A stretch of 64,000 nucleotides of DNA from Caryophanales bacterium UBA743 (GCA_002297365.1 DBKT01000004.1:272223-336222), one strand, 5' to 3'; counted from the first letter of the stretch, positions 17,351-26,239 are shown. The notes: generated from the sequence alone by a model not told the origin. Program-made: numbers and translations.

Positions 17351-17397
17351 AATTCTCATTTTTCCTAATAAAAGCCTTTGGGAAGCACATGAGAATT
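17351..17397. repeat. Perfect 9-bp inverted repeat with long loop
   Basis: AATTCTCAT at 17351-17359 and ATGAGAATT at 17389-17397, 29 bases apart, between the broken zinc-ribbon gene and the fluoride riboswitch. No function can be assigned. Confidence 0.4.
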
Positions 17398-17484
17398 AAT
17401 TTGTTCATTGGCGTTTGCAAACTGAAATACTTCGATTAATGAATAGAAGCATTTCTTTTGAAAAATGCAGACCGTTTTCTTTTG

Positions 17485-17493
17485 TGCTAATAT
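17485..17493 (+). promoter_or_regulatory. Extended -10 promoter element before the fluoride riboswitch
   Basis: TGCTAATAT is an extended -10 (TGn plus TAATAT) placed just before the aptamer at 17499. No good -35 is present, as is common with extended -10 promoters. Confidence 0.5.
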
Positions 17494-17498
17494 ACTTT

Positions 17499-17560
17499 CC
17501 GGGAATGATGTCTCCCATCTAGAAATAGAGAACCGCGATAAAAAGCTGATGACGTCTATG
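17499..17560 (+). ncRNA. Fluoride (crcB-type) riboswitch
   Basis: The sequence GGGAATGATGTCTCCC, then AACCGC, then GCTGATGACGTCTATGG matches the fluoride aptamer core. It starts with a G-rich P1 strand and the AUGAUGUC segment, and ends with the family's GCUGAUGACnUCUA. Its last bases also form the 5' arm of a terminator (17551-17586), giving the usual on-switch: fluoride binding would prevent termination. The gene downstream is a cation:proton antiporter, one of the known gene classes under this riboswitch. Confidence 0.8.
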
Positions 17561-17586
17561 GTGTTTTGCCATAGGGGTCATTTTTC
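17551..17586 (+). terminator. Riboswitch-controlled terminator
   Basis: GAC-CTATGG pairs with CCATAG-GTC around the loop TGTTTTG, followed by ATTTTTC. The 5' arm overlaps the TGATGACGTC end of the fluoride aptamer, so the two folds exclude each other. Confidence 0.75.
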
Positions 17587-17609
17587 ATTTCTATGGCGGG
17601 GGAAAGTTT

Positions 17610-18794
17610 ATGAATCTGTTTTTATCCTTGTTCATCATTTTTGCCGGGGGAATTCTTGGCGGTTTTCTTTTCGAGAAACTTCACCTTCCGAAACTGGTTT
17701 GGTATATCATCCTGGGAATATTGATCGGCCCCTCTTTATTCAATATCGTCGATGAAACCTTAATCACGATTTCTTCCTATCTAAGGCAAATTGCCTTGGT
17801 TATCATCCTTACGAGATCGGGTTTGTCTTTGGATATTAACAATCTTAAAAAGATAGGCAGGCCCGCTATTATGATGTGTTTCCTTCCCGCTTGTTTTGAA
17901 ATTGCGGGGATTGCGATATTCGCTCCTTTGTTCTTAGGGATTTCTTGTTTAGAGGCCTTGCTTCTAGGATCGGTTCTTGCGGCCGTATCGCCTGCCGTTG
18001 TGGCTCCAAGAATGATTAAGCTCTTAGAAGAGGGGTATGGAAAAGAACATCATGTTCCCGAATTGATTCTTGCAGGGGCTTCGTGCGATGATATCTTTGT
18101 TATCGTTCTTTTCTATTCCTTTAAGAATCTCCTTGTGACGAACAGTTTTGATGCTTGGGGAATTTCCCAAATTCCGATTTCGATTGTAAGCGGCATCCTT
18201 TTGGGGATTGCTGCGGGTTTTTTGATGCTCTTGATAATGCGATATCTAAAACTTACGAAAGCCATCCAAGTTATCTTTATGCTGGGATTATCTTTTGGGA
18301 TGATTGCCTTAGAAAACGCCCTAAAACCATTTTTCAGCCTCTCTTCTTTGCTGGCGATTATTGTGATGGCCCTTCTAGTAGGCGCCTTCAAAAAAGAAGA
18401 AGCCAAAGAAATCCAGAAAACTTACGACGGATTATGGCAAGGATTCGAAATACTCTTGTTTGCTTTAGTGGGGATTGCAACCGATGCGCGTTATGCTTTT
18501 TCGAAAGAAGGGGCCATTATTCTTGGTTTGATCTTTATTGCCTTAATCTTTAGGAGTCTGGGCGTCTTTGTCTGCGTGACTGCCACCAAATTCACTTGGA
18601 AAGAGAAACTATTCATCATCATCTCTTATTTGCCGAAAGCAACCGTTCAAGCCTCTATTGGTGGGATTGCTCTTTCTGAAGGGCTAGCTTGCGGGAGGCT
18701 GGTGTTAACTGCTGCCGTAGTATCCATATTATTCACGGCTCCATTGGGCGCGATCCTCATGGATTGGCTTTATAAGAAATTATTAAACATATAG
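17610..18794 (+). CDS. Cation:proton antiporter (CPA family), fluoride-regulated
   Basis: This 394-residue membrane protein of about 11-12 helices has the Na+/H+ exchanger fold: an early GGILGGFLFEKLHLPKLVWYIILGILIGP segment and a mid-protein ASCDDIFVIVLFYS segment with paired aspartates that carry ion exchange. It would move Na+ or K+ against H+. A fluoride riboswitch with terminator controls it, and antiporters of this class are known under such switches, where they help cells cope with fluoride entry as HF. GGGGGAAAG precedes the ATG. It is a single-gene transcript. Confidence 0.88.
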   Translation: MNLFLSLFIIFAGGILGGFLFEKLHLPKLVWYIILGILIGPSLFNIVDETLITISSYLRQIALVIILTRSGLSLDINNLKKIGRPAIMMCFLPACFEIAGIAIFAPLFLGISCLEALLLGSVLAAVSPAVVAPRMIKLLEEGYGKEHHVPELILAGASCDDIFVIVLFYSFKNLLVTNSFDAWGISQIPISIVSGILLGIAAGFLMLLIMRYLKLTKAIQVIFMLGLSFGMIALENALKPFFSLSSLLAIIVMALLVGAFKKEEAKEIQKTYDGLWQGFEILLFALVGIATDARYAFSKEGAIILGLIFIALIFRSLGVFVCVTATKFTWKEKLFIIISYLPKATVQASIGGIALSEGLACGRLVLTAAVVSILFTAPLGAILMDWLYKKLLNI

Positions 18795-18931
18795 CATTCG
18801 CCTTTGTATTTTTTACTTCAAAAGCATGCTGCTAGTTATTCTTTTTTCTTTGCTGAGAAGTTTAGAGTTTTAAAAAGAAAAGAGACATTTTGGTTTTGTG
18901 ACAATCCTAAGGGGCAAAATGAATAAAAAAC

Positions 18932-19424
18932 TCATTTTTTCTTTATGGGCACATCGTATTTATCGTACAAATCGATTAATGCTTGCTTTAACAATTCTGG
19001 TTTTAAACTTTTTGAAGCGATTAGAAGATTATTCAGTTCTTTTCTAAAACTCTTTATGTGAGAATCATTTGACGTGAGGATGACTTGAAATTGAGATTCA
19101 GACATTCCATATTGAATAGAATTGATCTCAAAAAGACCGCATTGAACCAATTGGGTCATATTTATCGCAGCATCTTTGTATGTTCTTATAGTTTTGTCAC
19201 TTGGGCCGTTTTCCTTGCCCAAAAGAAGGTAATCTAAAGATATGTCAAGTTTTTTTTGCAATAATAATTAAATAATGCGATGACGGGAAAGAATGACCGT
19301 TTTCCCAACCGCTAATCATTTGAACCGTTGGCGCTGCTATTAGCTCTTTAAGTTGTTCTTGATTAAGTTTTTTAGACTTCCTAATTTCAGCAAGGCGTTT
19401 GCCGACTTCTTTTTTTGACACCAT
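18932..19424 (-). pseudogene. XRE-family HTH regulator with a +1 shift in a poly-A run
   Basis: On the minus strand an ATG at 19424 opens a typical XRE helix-turn-helix (KRLAEIRKSKKLNQEQL then ISGWENGHSFPS). It stops after about 58 codons. The matching continuation LDISLDYLLLGKENG is in another frame, reached by dropping one A from the eight-A run at 19250-19257. Joined, it is a 160-residue repressor with a helical C-terminal region. It faces away from the DUF4417 gene, as mobile-element repressors often do. Confidence 0.75.
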
Positions 19425-19656
19425 TCATAATAATTACACCAATTTATTCTTATAGATAAGTTCTAATCAAAAGAGTTATCGAATTAAATAAAAATTCTTT
19501 CTTTAAATAAAATCGTTTAAAAATATTATCGAAAACTACAATTTTTTAGACCTTTTGCTAAAAACAGGATTTTTTAAAAACGGGGTTATATTGGGAGTGG
19601 CAAAAGTGAAAGAATCTTCGCTAAATCCAAGCCAAAGCAATAATAGAGGTATTTAT
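19425..19656. promoter_or_regulatory. Divergent intergenic region with repeated TTATCGAA
   Basis: An AT-rich gap between the XRE regulator and the DUF4417 gene. TTATCGAA occurs twice (near 19475 and 19527), and GATAA/TTATC form an imperfect palindrome near 19456-19480. These could be operator sites of the adjacent regulator, but this is weak. Confidence 0.3.
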
Positions 19657-20356
19657 ATGAAGAAGATGAAAATGAATGATGATTTCCAAGATTACTTAAT
19701 TGAAGGTGCTGTATTTGATGGTGATATAGACATTCCTTGCATGCTTAGCTTAAACAATATAATCATTCCAAAAAAACTTGCACCGTACACTGAAAGAAAG
19801 AGAATCAAAAATAAAAACGTTGTTTTAAATTGTTTTATACACGACTTTCTTTTTTCTAATTTGATTATTGAGACAAAAAAAGCATGTAGAAGAGCTAACA
19901 GAGTTTGATGGGATTATTTGCCCGGATCCAACTATAACTATCGGTGGATCCAAAACGATTAATCAGACTCAAGTGAATTTTTCCAAAGCAGTAGGCTTTT
20001 ATCTTCAAAAGAATGGAGTGTTCGCAATACCTTGCGTTAGATGGGGCGATTCATCGACATATGATTATTGCTTCTTGGGCGTTCCTAAACACTATATAGT
20101 TGCAATTAGCACTCATGGGTGCATTATGCCTTGTAAAAAAGAAAAGAACGCCTTGCGTAACGCATCCATAGAAGGTTTGCCCATTATGCTAGAAAGGCTT
20201 AAACCAAAATATGTAATTGTTTACGGGAGGATGCCCGAAGAAATATTTGCCCCTTATAAAGCGGTGGCTAAATTCATAAATTTCAAAAGCGATTTGGAAA
20301 CATATTTCAGCAAAAGAGAGGAAAAAACAACATGGGAGTGTGAATTCATTATGTAG
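19657..20356 (+). pseudogene. DUF4417-family gene split by a frameshift
   Basis: AGAGGT seven bases before the ATG at 19657 starts the first part (MKKMKMNDDFQDYLIEG). The frame changes near 19840-19880, close to a seven-A run. The second part then carries FDGIICPDPTITIGG, PCVRWGDSSTYDYCFLGVP and STHGCI. These are the conserved signatures of DUF4417, a family common in phages and plasmid-like elements with unknown role. Both halves together approach the usual length, about 230 residues. It sits next to an XRE regulator, consistent with a mobile-element remnant. Confidence 0.7.
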
Positions 20357-20370
20357 GGAAAAAACAACGC

Positions 20371-20718
20371 TTGCGTTCGCTTGATGAAAACATCGCTTTT
20401 GTGATTACAAGATACCAACTAACGGTTGGTTATTTTGGCATTAAAGGCTCTTCTTTTGGAGTTAGAGAAATTCATGCTAGAAATCATGAAAAAGTTGCAA
20501 AAGATTTCTTCAATAGAATAGCAAAAGGTGGAATCCTTGATTTACATATTCTGAAAAGAGGTGTTATTTCAAGATTAAAGGATGCCACGGTGATTTCGTA
20601 TAGGAAAATCACAAGTTCGAATAATAGCCCGGCGGTAGAAATAAGATTTAGGAAACTAGGCTCAAAATATGGGGTCGAGGATCAAAAAAATACATTTTGT
20701 ACAATTTGTACAAGATAA
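20371..20718 (+). CDS. Hypothetical protein of the accessory island
   Basis: A 115-residue basic protein beginning at a TTG codon, as no ATG exists in frame upstream. It follows the DUF4417 stop by 14 bases. I recognise no family; predicted structure is mixed alpha/beta with RSLDENIAFVITRYQL at the start. Neighbours suggest a phage or plasmid origin. Because genes on both sides are frameshifted, it may itself be a fragment. Confidence 0.4.
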   Translation: MRSLDENIAFVITRYQLTVGYFGIKGSSFGVREIHARNHEKVAKDFFNRIAKGGILDLHILKRGVISRLKDATVISYRKITSSNNSPAVEIRFRKLGSKYGVEDQKNTFCTICTR

Positions 20719-20740
20719 ATGAATGGAGAATAATAATATT

Positions 20741-21296
20741 ATGGTAAATTTATGTTTGGCGAACGAAGAAAGAAAACTTCTTAAAGATTTGATAGGAAAA
20801 AAACTAATTCAATATAGGCATGATCCGTTGAATATCTTTGGTGGTGAGACGGTCTATGGAAAGATCGAAATGTTTTTTTGATGATTTGATACTTTGGATT
20901 GATTACGATTACGTTCCTTATCCGTTATTCGGAAGTCAAGATGATGAGCATCCTAAGTTTTTTGTTAGAAAGATTATTGAAAAAGAGGCTGCTTCTGCTT
21001 TGCAAAACGTCTCTCAAATAAATGTTAGGTGCGGGGAAACAATTACGGGCATAACATTAGTTGAAGATTATGCAGAAATCGAATAGGACGGCAAAAAAGA
21101 TTGTGCGAATTGTCTTAAAGCAATAATCCTCAAATTTGAAGAAGGGGAGATGGCTGTTCAAGGCGATTATATGATGCCGCTTCTTGATATTTTTAAAGGA
21201 AGAAAGACGATTTCAAAACTTCTTGAACCGTGCGCCGAATATAAAAACAATCCGGAAACAAAATGTTATGTCAAAAGGAATTTTGTTGAACATTAG
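20741..21296 (+). pseudogene. Unknown gene with a T-run frameshift and an in-frame TAG
   Basis: ATG 20741 opens a frame that ends at a seven-T run (about 20873-20879); with six Ts it continues as FDDLILWIDYDYVPYPLFG. That frame meets TAG at 21084-21086, yet stays open in the same frame for about 70 more codons (CANCLKAIILKFEEG ...) to the next TAG. The continuous sense suggests one protein of about 185 residues with two lesions. I recognise no family. Confidence 0.5.
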
Positions 21297-21299
21297 TTA

Positions 21300-21957
21300 A
21301 ATTCTTTATTTTTTTACAAATGGTTCAGAACAAAATCCATAGAAGAAAAAATGCCACCTCTAAACTATTACATTCGATGCGTTGACAATAGGAAGACATC
21401 TTTCCAAAAAATCATTTAGGAGAACAAAGGCTTCGAATTACCGACGGCGCTCTAGTCAATTTGGATGCCTCTCCCATAACATATAATGGATGCGTCTTTT
21501 TAAAGTTTCTTAAATGCTTAAAACACATTGATAAAACAACTTAGCTTCAGATCCATTGAAACGACATGTCTCCATTTTAGAAAATTGCGACATTTGAAGA
21601 GCCCCTCTCTTATTGTTTCAGGAACTGTCACATTATTAAACGACCATGATAAATAGAACCATGATGAGCAGGATCATCGTCTTTCTTTTCTTAACTTCAT
21701 TTTGCACACGTCTCTTGGAAAATAAGATTTTGGACTTCCATGTCCTATTTCAATGGGTATCTTTGTTCCCAAACCGAAAATTGCATTTACCCTAAAAACT
21801 AGATAAATCTCCTTACCATCTAGCTTTCTATCAACTTTTTAAAGGAAGAGAGGTCTTAAAGTCCCCTCTTTTCTTTTATTAGGGTGAGAGCTCCATCAAT
21901 AAGATAGGGTTTTGCATTCTTCTTTTAACCTTTAAAATAAAGAAGAGGGAAAACATA
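21300..21957. other. 658-base stretch without a gene
   Basis: No supported reading frame on either strand. Near its end is one terminator-like hairpin (21846-21880). It separates the decayed island from the conserved chromosome that resumes with the DUF2804 gene. Confidence 0.45.
21846..21880 (+). terminator. Terminator-like hairpin at the island's right end
   Basis: AAGAGAGG and CCCCTCTT pair with one mismatch around TCTTAAAGT-type loop, followed by TTCTTTTATT. No intact gene lies directly upstream. Confidence 0.45.
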
Positions 21958-22980
21958 ATGGAACAAGAACTATCTTCTGGTCCTCTTTTGGATAAAGACG
22001 GGAATCTTTCTCAAAGAGGCTTCGCTTACTCTCTTATTAAAGAATATAGAAGGGAAGACATCAAAGGGATGAAATCCCGGATTAAGGAATGGGATTATTA
22101 TTACATCGCGGATTCCAACTACGGAATTGCTTTAACCCTTGACGATAATTCCTATATGGGTTTGGTGTCTTTGTCCGTTTTAGATATTCGGAACGGAAAG
22201 GAGATTCTTACCAAATCCCCAATCTTCTGGTTTCCAATGGGCAAAACAAACCTTCCTTCCTCCTCAAAAGATGGCGATTGCATGAAAATAGGGAAGAAAT
22301 ATTCGTTCCGTTTCCTGAATCAATCTGGGAAGAGACATCTTCTATGCGAAATGAAACGCGCTTTAGGAAAAGAGGATTTCTTTTGCGATATCCATCTTGA
22401 AGAAAGCAATCCTAATTCCATGGTGATTGTCACGCCTTTCTCAAAGAAAAGACATTTTTACTATAATCAGAAAATCAATCTTTTAAAGGCAAAGGGTTTC
22501 TTTAAATTGGGGGAAGAACGTTATGAGTTTGAGGAAAACGCCTTTGGAACGCTAGATTGGGGCAGAGGCGTTTGGACATATAAAAACACCTGGTATTGGT
22601 CTACTGCCAACGGCATATCCAATGGAAAACGCATCGGTTGGAATCTTGGATATGGTTTTGGCGATGCCTCTGCTGCTAGCGAGAATATGCTTTTTGTCGA
22701 TGGGAAGGCCTATAAATTTCAGGATGTGGAATTTATTATTCCAAAGAAAGGCAAGAAAGAGGATTTTCTTTTGCCTTGGGAAATAAGAAGCAAGAGTGGA
22801 GACATCTCTTTAAAATTCATCCCTTCCTTTAACCGGAAAAGCAATACCAACGCCCTCCTTATCCAATCCAACCAAAATCAAGTGTTCGGCTCCTTTTTCG
22901 GATATTTCTTGCACGAAGGAGAAATGATCGTTATCGATAACCTTCATGGGTTTGCGGAAAAAGTGAAGAATCGTTGGTAG
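21958..22980 (+). CDS. DUF2804 family protein
   Basis: This 340-residue protein matches DUF2804, a widely distributed family of unknown function with a beta-rich fold. Characteristic stretches are GTLDWGRGVWTYKNTWYWSTANG near residues 199-221 and RIGWNLGYGFGD right after. There is no signal peptide or membrane segment. AGAGGG precedes the ATG. The next operon makes membrane glycolipids; some DUF2804 proteins sit near lipid genes, but a link is only inference. Confidence 0.85.
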   Translation: MEQELSSGPLLDKDGNLSQRGFAYSLIKEYRREDIKGMKSRIKEWDYYYIADSNYGIALTLDDNSYMGLVSLSVLDIRNGKEILTKSPIFWFPMGKTNLPSSSKDGDCMKIGKKYSFRFLNQSGKRHLLCEMKRALGKEDFFCDIHLEESNPNSMVIVTPFSKKRHFYYNQKINLLKAKGFFKLGEERYEFEENAFGTLDWGRGVWTYKNTWYWSTANGISNGKRIGWNLGYGFGDASAASENMLFVDGKAYKFQDVEFIIPKKGKKEDFLLPWEIRSKSGDISLKFIPSFNRKSNTNALLIQSNQNQVFGSFFGYFLHEGEMIVIDNLHGFAEKVKNRW

Positions 22981-22982
22981 AA

Positions 22983-23011
22983 TTGCCTCTACTTTTTAAC
23001 TTTAGTAAAAT
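22983..23011 (+). promoter_or_regulatory. Promoter of the glycolipid operon
   Basis: TTGCCT at 22983-22988, a 17-base spacer and TAAAAT at 23006-23011, followed by a GAGGAG ribosome-binding site before the ATG at 23070. Confidence 0.65.
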
Positions 23012-23069
23012 AGAGCGGCCGATAGCAGGAATGTCGGTAATATAGAAAATGAAGAAGAGGAGATAAAGC

Positions 23070-24212
23070 ATGCTAGTTACGGTTGTAGCCGATGTCTTCG
23101 GCGAAGCGAATAATGGCACAACAATTGCCGCGATTCATTTGATAGACGCTCTTAAAAAAGCGGGGCATGATGTTCGTGTCGTTTGCCCTGATAGCGATAA
23201 AAAAGGAAAAGATAATTTCTATATAGTCGGAACATATTGGGTCGGCCCTTTTCAAAGCATCGTCGATAAAAACGGGGTATCCTTAGCTAAACCTGACCGC
23301 AAAACGTTAGACGAGGCTCTTTCCGGTTCGGATGAGGTTCATATCATGATGCCCTTCGCCGTCGGAAGAAAAGCCCTGAAGATCGCCAAAGAAAAAGGGA
23401 TTCCCGTATCGGCTGGATTCCATGTTCAAGCAGAAAACGTGACCGCCCATTTCTTTAATCTCATGAATTGCCGTTTGGCAAACAAGCTTGTTTACCAAGA
23501 TTTTTGGAATAATTTCTATAAAGATGTGGACGCCATCCATTATCCTACCCAATTTATTCGGGACACATTCGAGAAAGCCATTCATCGTACGACCCCGGGT
23601 TATGTAATATCCAATGGCGTTTCCAATGAATTCCATCATCTTGACATCGAAAGAGATCCCGAATTGAAAGGGAAATTCGTCATTTTGATGAGCGGAAGAT
23701 ATTCCAAAGAAAAGAAACAAACTTTGCTTATTAAAGCAGTGGCACGTTCCCAATACAAAAAAGACATTCAAATCATTTTCGCTGGCTCTGGCCCTAGGGA
23801 GAAAGAAATGAGGAAATGCGCCATGAAACATGGCGTTGAACCTATATACCGCTTCTTTAAAAGAGGCGAGCTTATCCGATATTTGAATATGTCCGATTTA
23901 TATGTCCATACCTCCGAGATTGAAATCGAGGCCATTTCATGCCTTGAGGCAATCTCATGCGGATTGGTGCCTCTTATTAATAATTCGCCTCGTTCCGCGA
24001 CGAAATCATTCGCCCTAAGCAAGAATTGCCTATTCAAACTCAATGACGTGAATGACCTTTCGCATAAAATCGATTACTGGTTTGAACACCCAGAAGAAAA
24101 AGAAGAGCTTGCGAAGAAATATCAAAGCTATTGCAAGCAATTCGATTTCGACACTTGCATGAAGAAGATGGTGGACTTAGTCGAAGAAACCGCCAAAAAG
24201 AAAAAAATATGA
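23070..24212 (+). CDS. GT4-family glycosyltransferase, likely diacylglycerol glucosyltransferase
   Basis: This 380-residue GT-B glycosyltransferase resembles the Acholeplasma monoglucosyl-diacylglycerol synthase type. The N-terminal Rossmann half starts VTVVADVFGEANNGTTIAA; the C-terminal donor half has LMSGRYSKEKKQ near 206 and the EX7E motif in EIEAISCLEAISCG near 282-293. Such enzymes move glucose from UDP-glucose to diacylglycerol at the inner membrane face. The acyltransferase gene overlaps its stop (ATGA), supporting a membrane-lipid role. The sugar and acceptor cannot be proven here. Confidence 0.82.
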   Translation: MLVTVVADVFGEANNGTTIAAIHLIDALKKAGHDVRVVCPDSDKKGKDNFYIVGTYWVGPFQSIVDKNGVSLAKPDRKTLDEALSGSDEVHIMMPFAVGRKALKIAKEKGIPVSAGFHVQAENVTAHFFNLMNCRLANKLVYQDFWNNFYKDVDAIHYPTQFIRDTFEKAIHRTTPGYVISNGVSNEFHHLDIERDPELKGKFVILMSGRYSKEKKQTLLIKAVARSQYKKDIQIIFAGSGPREKEMRKCAMKHGVEPIYRFFKRGELIRYLNMSDLYVHTSEIEIEAISCLEAISCGLVPLINNSPRSATKSFALSKNCLFKLNDVNDLSHKIDYWFEHPEEKEELAKKYQSYCKQFDFDTCMKKMVDLVEETAKKKKI

Positions 24213-25021
24213 AGATAAAGAGAACCATCGTCTATTCCGATCCTTTGAATGAGGATTTTTCCGGAAGCAAATTCAAAAACGTCCCTCTTCCAAAGAAATA
24301 CAAATTCTTTGTCTGGCGCCCTATTTATTGGGTTTTCCAAGAGTTCCTTTATTATGTTATCGCCGTTCCGCTTATGTGGGTTATCGGCAAAATCGGATGG
24401 GGATTCAAAGTCAAAGGAAAAAGGAAAATCAAAAAAGCCCGTCTTGGAAGAAAGGGCTATTTCGTTTATGGAAACCATACCACGAGAGCGGACGCTTTCT
24501 TTGGCCCCGTCGGGGTATGTCTCCCTCGGCATGCCTACATCATTACCTCGGATAATGTCATGCAACACCGCATACTCTTGCCCCTTCTAAGAATGTTAGC
24601 GGCCATTCCTCTTCCTTCCTATCCTGAGCAAGTGGAAAGATTCAACGAGTGCATACGCAGAAGATATCGTAGGGGCGAGCCGATTATTATTTTCCCTGAA
24701 GCGCATATTTGGCCTTATTGCACAAGGATTCGCCCTTTCCCAGATCAATCGTTCACTTATCCCGCTCAACTTGGCGCCCCTGTTTTCGGGATGTGCGTCA
24801 CTTATGAGGAACATAAGATTCTTAAATTCCTAAAACCTCGGGCCGTCATTCATATCTCCAATCCGATTTATCCGGATATGAGCAAACCTTTAGGAGAAAG
24901 AACTCATGAACTTCGTGAAGCGGTCTATAATTTCATGGAAGATACGGCCGCCTCATTGGATAATGTGGAGTATTGGCGTTACGTCTATAAACCAAAAGAG
25001 AAAGAAGACAAGCAGGATTAA
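24209..25021 (+). CDS. PlsC-like 1-acyl-glycerol-3-phosphate acyltransferase
   Basis: This 270-residue membrane-bound acyltransferase has the catalytic HX4D motif as HTTRAD at residues 90-95 and a FPEAH substrate motif near residue 168 in place of the usual FPEG. A hydrophobic segment lies near 45-65. It would acylate lysophosphatidic acid or a related glycolipid. The start at 24209 overlaps the glycosyltransferase stop by four bases; an upstream frame extension would lie inside that gene. A terminator overlaps its end. Confidence 0.85.
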   Translation: MKIKRTIVYSDPLNEDFSGSKFKNVPLPKKYKFFVWRPIYWVFQEFLYYVIAVPLMWVIGKIGWGFKVKGKRKIKKARLGRKGYFVYGNHTTRADAFFGPVGVCLPRHAYIITSDNVMQHRILLPLLRMLAAIPLPSYPEQVERFNECIRRRYRRGEPIIIFPEAHIWPYCTRIRPFPDQSFTYPAQLGAPVFGMCVTYEEHKILKFLKPRAVIHISNPIYPDMSKPLGERTHELREAVYNFMEDTAASLDNVEYWRYVYKPKEKEDKQD

Positions 25022-25036
25022 ACCTGCTTTTTCTTT
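25010..25036 (+). terminator. Terminator of the glycolipid operon
   Basis: AAGCAGG and CCTGCTT form a 7-bp stem with loop ATTAAA, followed by TTTCTTT. The 5' arm lies in the last codons of the acyltransferase gene. Confidence 0.8.
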
Positions 25037-25145
25037 ACTAGATAAATATAAGAAACCAGCTTCATCAAATAAATATTTACATTGTAAGAAAAAAAGCTAC
25101 TTTAAGGTTAATTATTATTTCCAACAATAATAGGAGGCATTCATT

Positions 25146-25559
25146 ATGGAAAAGAACCGCTTGCATCTATTCTTAGGCTTATTCTCACTTACTCTTTTGT
25201 TTTCTTGCGCGGAAAAAAGCGCACCTGTTTCTTATCTAGAAACAAAGAGAGAGGATATTGAATATATCGAAAGAACCAAGAAAGAATACACAGGAGTGAA
25301 TAACGAGACAAAAGAAAGCAAAACGAAACTTTCTACCGATGAAGTTAAAAACGCATATCTTGCCTTTGTCGCTTCATCTACTTTTAAAGAGATTGATCTT
25401 TTCTTTGTCCCCGGAGCTCTTCCCGATGTCTATGTCGTTTCTTTGAAAGAAAAGGAAGATATCTCTTTCCAAGTATATGAGAAGAATGTCTTCGTTGATG
25501 GAAAAGGATACGAAACAGATGGAGAACATCTGAAGGAATTCGTTTCTCTTTTCGCTTAA
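25146..25559 (+). CDS. Small lipoprotein of unknown function
   Basis: A 137-residue secreted protein with a lipoprotein signal and lipobox LFSC, Cys21 being lipidated. The mature part is charged and has no family I recognise. AGGAGG lies nine bases before the ATG. It stands alone between the glycolipid operon and rubrerythrin. Confidence 0.75.
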   Translation: MEKNRLHLFLGLFSLTLLFSCAEKSAPVSYLETKREDIEYIERTKKEYTGVNNETKESKTKLSTDEVKNAYLAFVASSTFKEIDLFFVPGALPDVYVVSLKEKEDISFQVYEKNVFVDGKGYETDGEHLKEFVSLFA

Positions 25560-25617
25560 AGGCGGATGCGTTTGGAAAAAATTGAGCGTTTTATTTTTCT
25601 AACCGTTTTTTCCTTCC

Positions 25618-25623
25618 TATAAT
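25618..25623 (+). promoter_or_regulatory. -10 element TATAAT before rubrerythrin
   Basis: A perfect TATAAT 27 bases before the ATG at 25651, with AAAGGAG in between. No clear -35 box. Confidence 0.55.
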
Positions 25624-25650
25624 AGTTACGCAACAAAGGAGAAAAAACTT

Positions 25651-26184
25651 ATGGAATTAAAAGGAAGCAAAACAGAAGCTAATTTAAAAGCCGCTTTCGC
25701 TGGTGAAAGCCAAGCGCACACCAAATATCAATATTTCGCTAGCCAAGCAAGAAAGGAAGGATACGAACAAATCGCAGCCATCTTTGAAGAAACATCCGGC
25801 AATGAAAAAGAGCATGCCAAACTCTGGTTCAAATACCTTAATGGCATTGGCACAACGGAAGAGAACCTTGCCGCAGCCGCAGCCGGTGAGGATTATGAAT
25901 TCACGGATATGTACAAGCGTTTCGAAGAAGAAGCAAGAGAAGAAGGCTTCATCGAAATCGCCAACAAATTCAAAATGGTCGGTCAAATCGAGAAACACCA
26001 CGAAGATCGCTATAATGCCCTCTTGGAGAAAGTCAAAGGCGGAGTGGTCTTTGTCGGAAATGATCTTTCCGTTTGGAAATGCCGTAATTGCGGGCATATC
26101 GTGATTGGCAAATACGCACCGAAGGTTTGCCCTGTCTGCAACCATTCACAATCTTTCTTTGAGCTTCGTGCTGTGAATTATTAA
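25651..26184 (+). CDS. Rubrerythrin
   Basis: This 177-residue protein is a hydrogen peroxide reductase of anaerobes. The N-terminal four-helix bundle carries the di-iron ligands (AGESQAHTKYQYFA, ETSGNEKEHAKLW, and the IEKHHEDRY helix), and the C-terminal rubredoxin domain has CRNCG and CPVCNH near residues 149-170. Length and domain order fit the classic form. It suggests an anaerobic or microaerobic life. A perfect terminator follows and a TATAAT box precedes it, so it is a single-gene unit. Confidence 0.96.
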   Translation: MELKGSKTEANLKAAFAGESQAHTKYQYFASQARKEGYEQIAAIFEETSGNEKEHAKLWFKYLNGIGTTEENLAAAAAGEDYEFTDMYKRFEEEAREEGFIEIANKFKMVGQIEKHHEDRYNALLEKVKGGVVFVGNDLSVWKCRNCGHIVIGKYAPKVCPVCNHSQSFFELRAVNY

Positions 26185-26199
26185 TCAAAACGTATGCTT

Positions 26200-26228
26200 A
26201 AGGATCCTTCGGGATCCTTTTTCTTTTA
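26200..26228 (+). terminator. Terminator after rubrerythrin
   Basis: AAGGATCC, tetraloop TTCG, GGATCCTT, then TTTCTTTT. A textbook intrinsic terminator. Confidence 0.92.
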
Positions 26229-26239
26229 GTGAGCAAATA

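Noticed and set aside
14573..21957. Integrative element with attachment sites at tRNA-Met
   Set aside because: I could not find a second copy of the tRNA 3' end at the far side, and no integrase is present; only the composition and gene content suggest an island.
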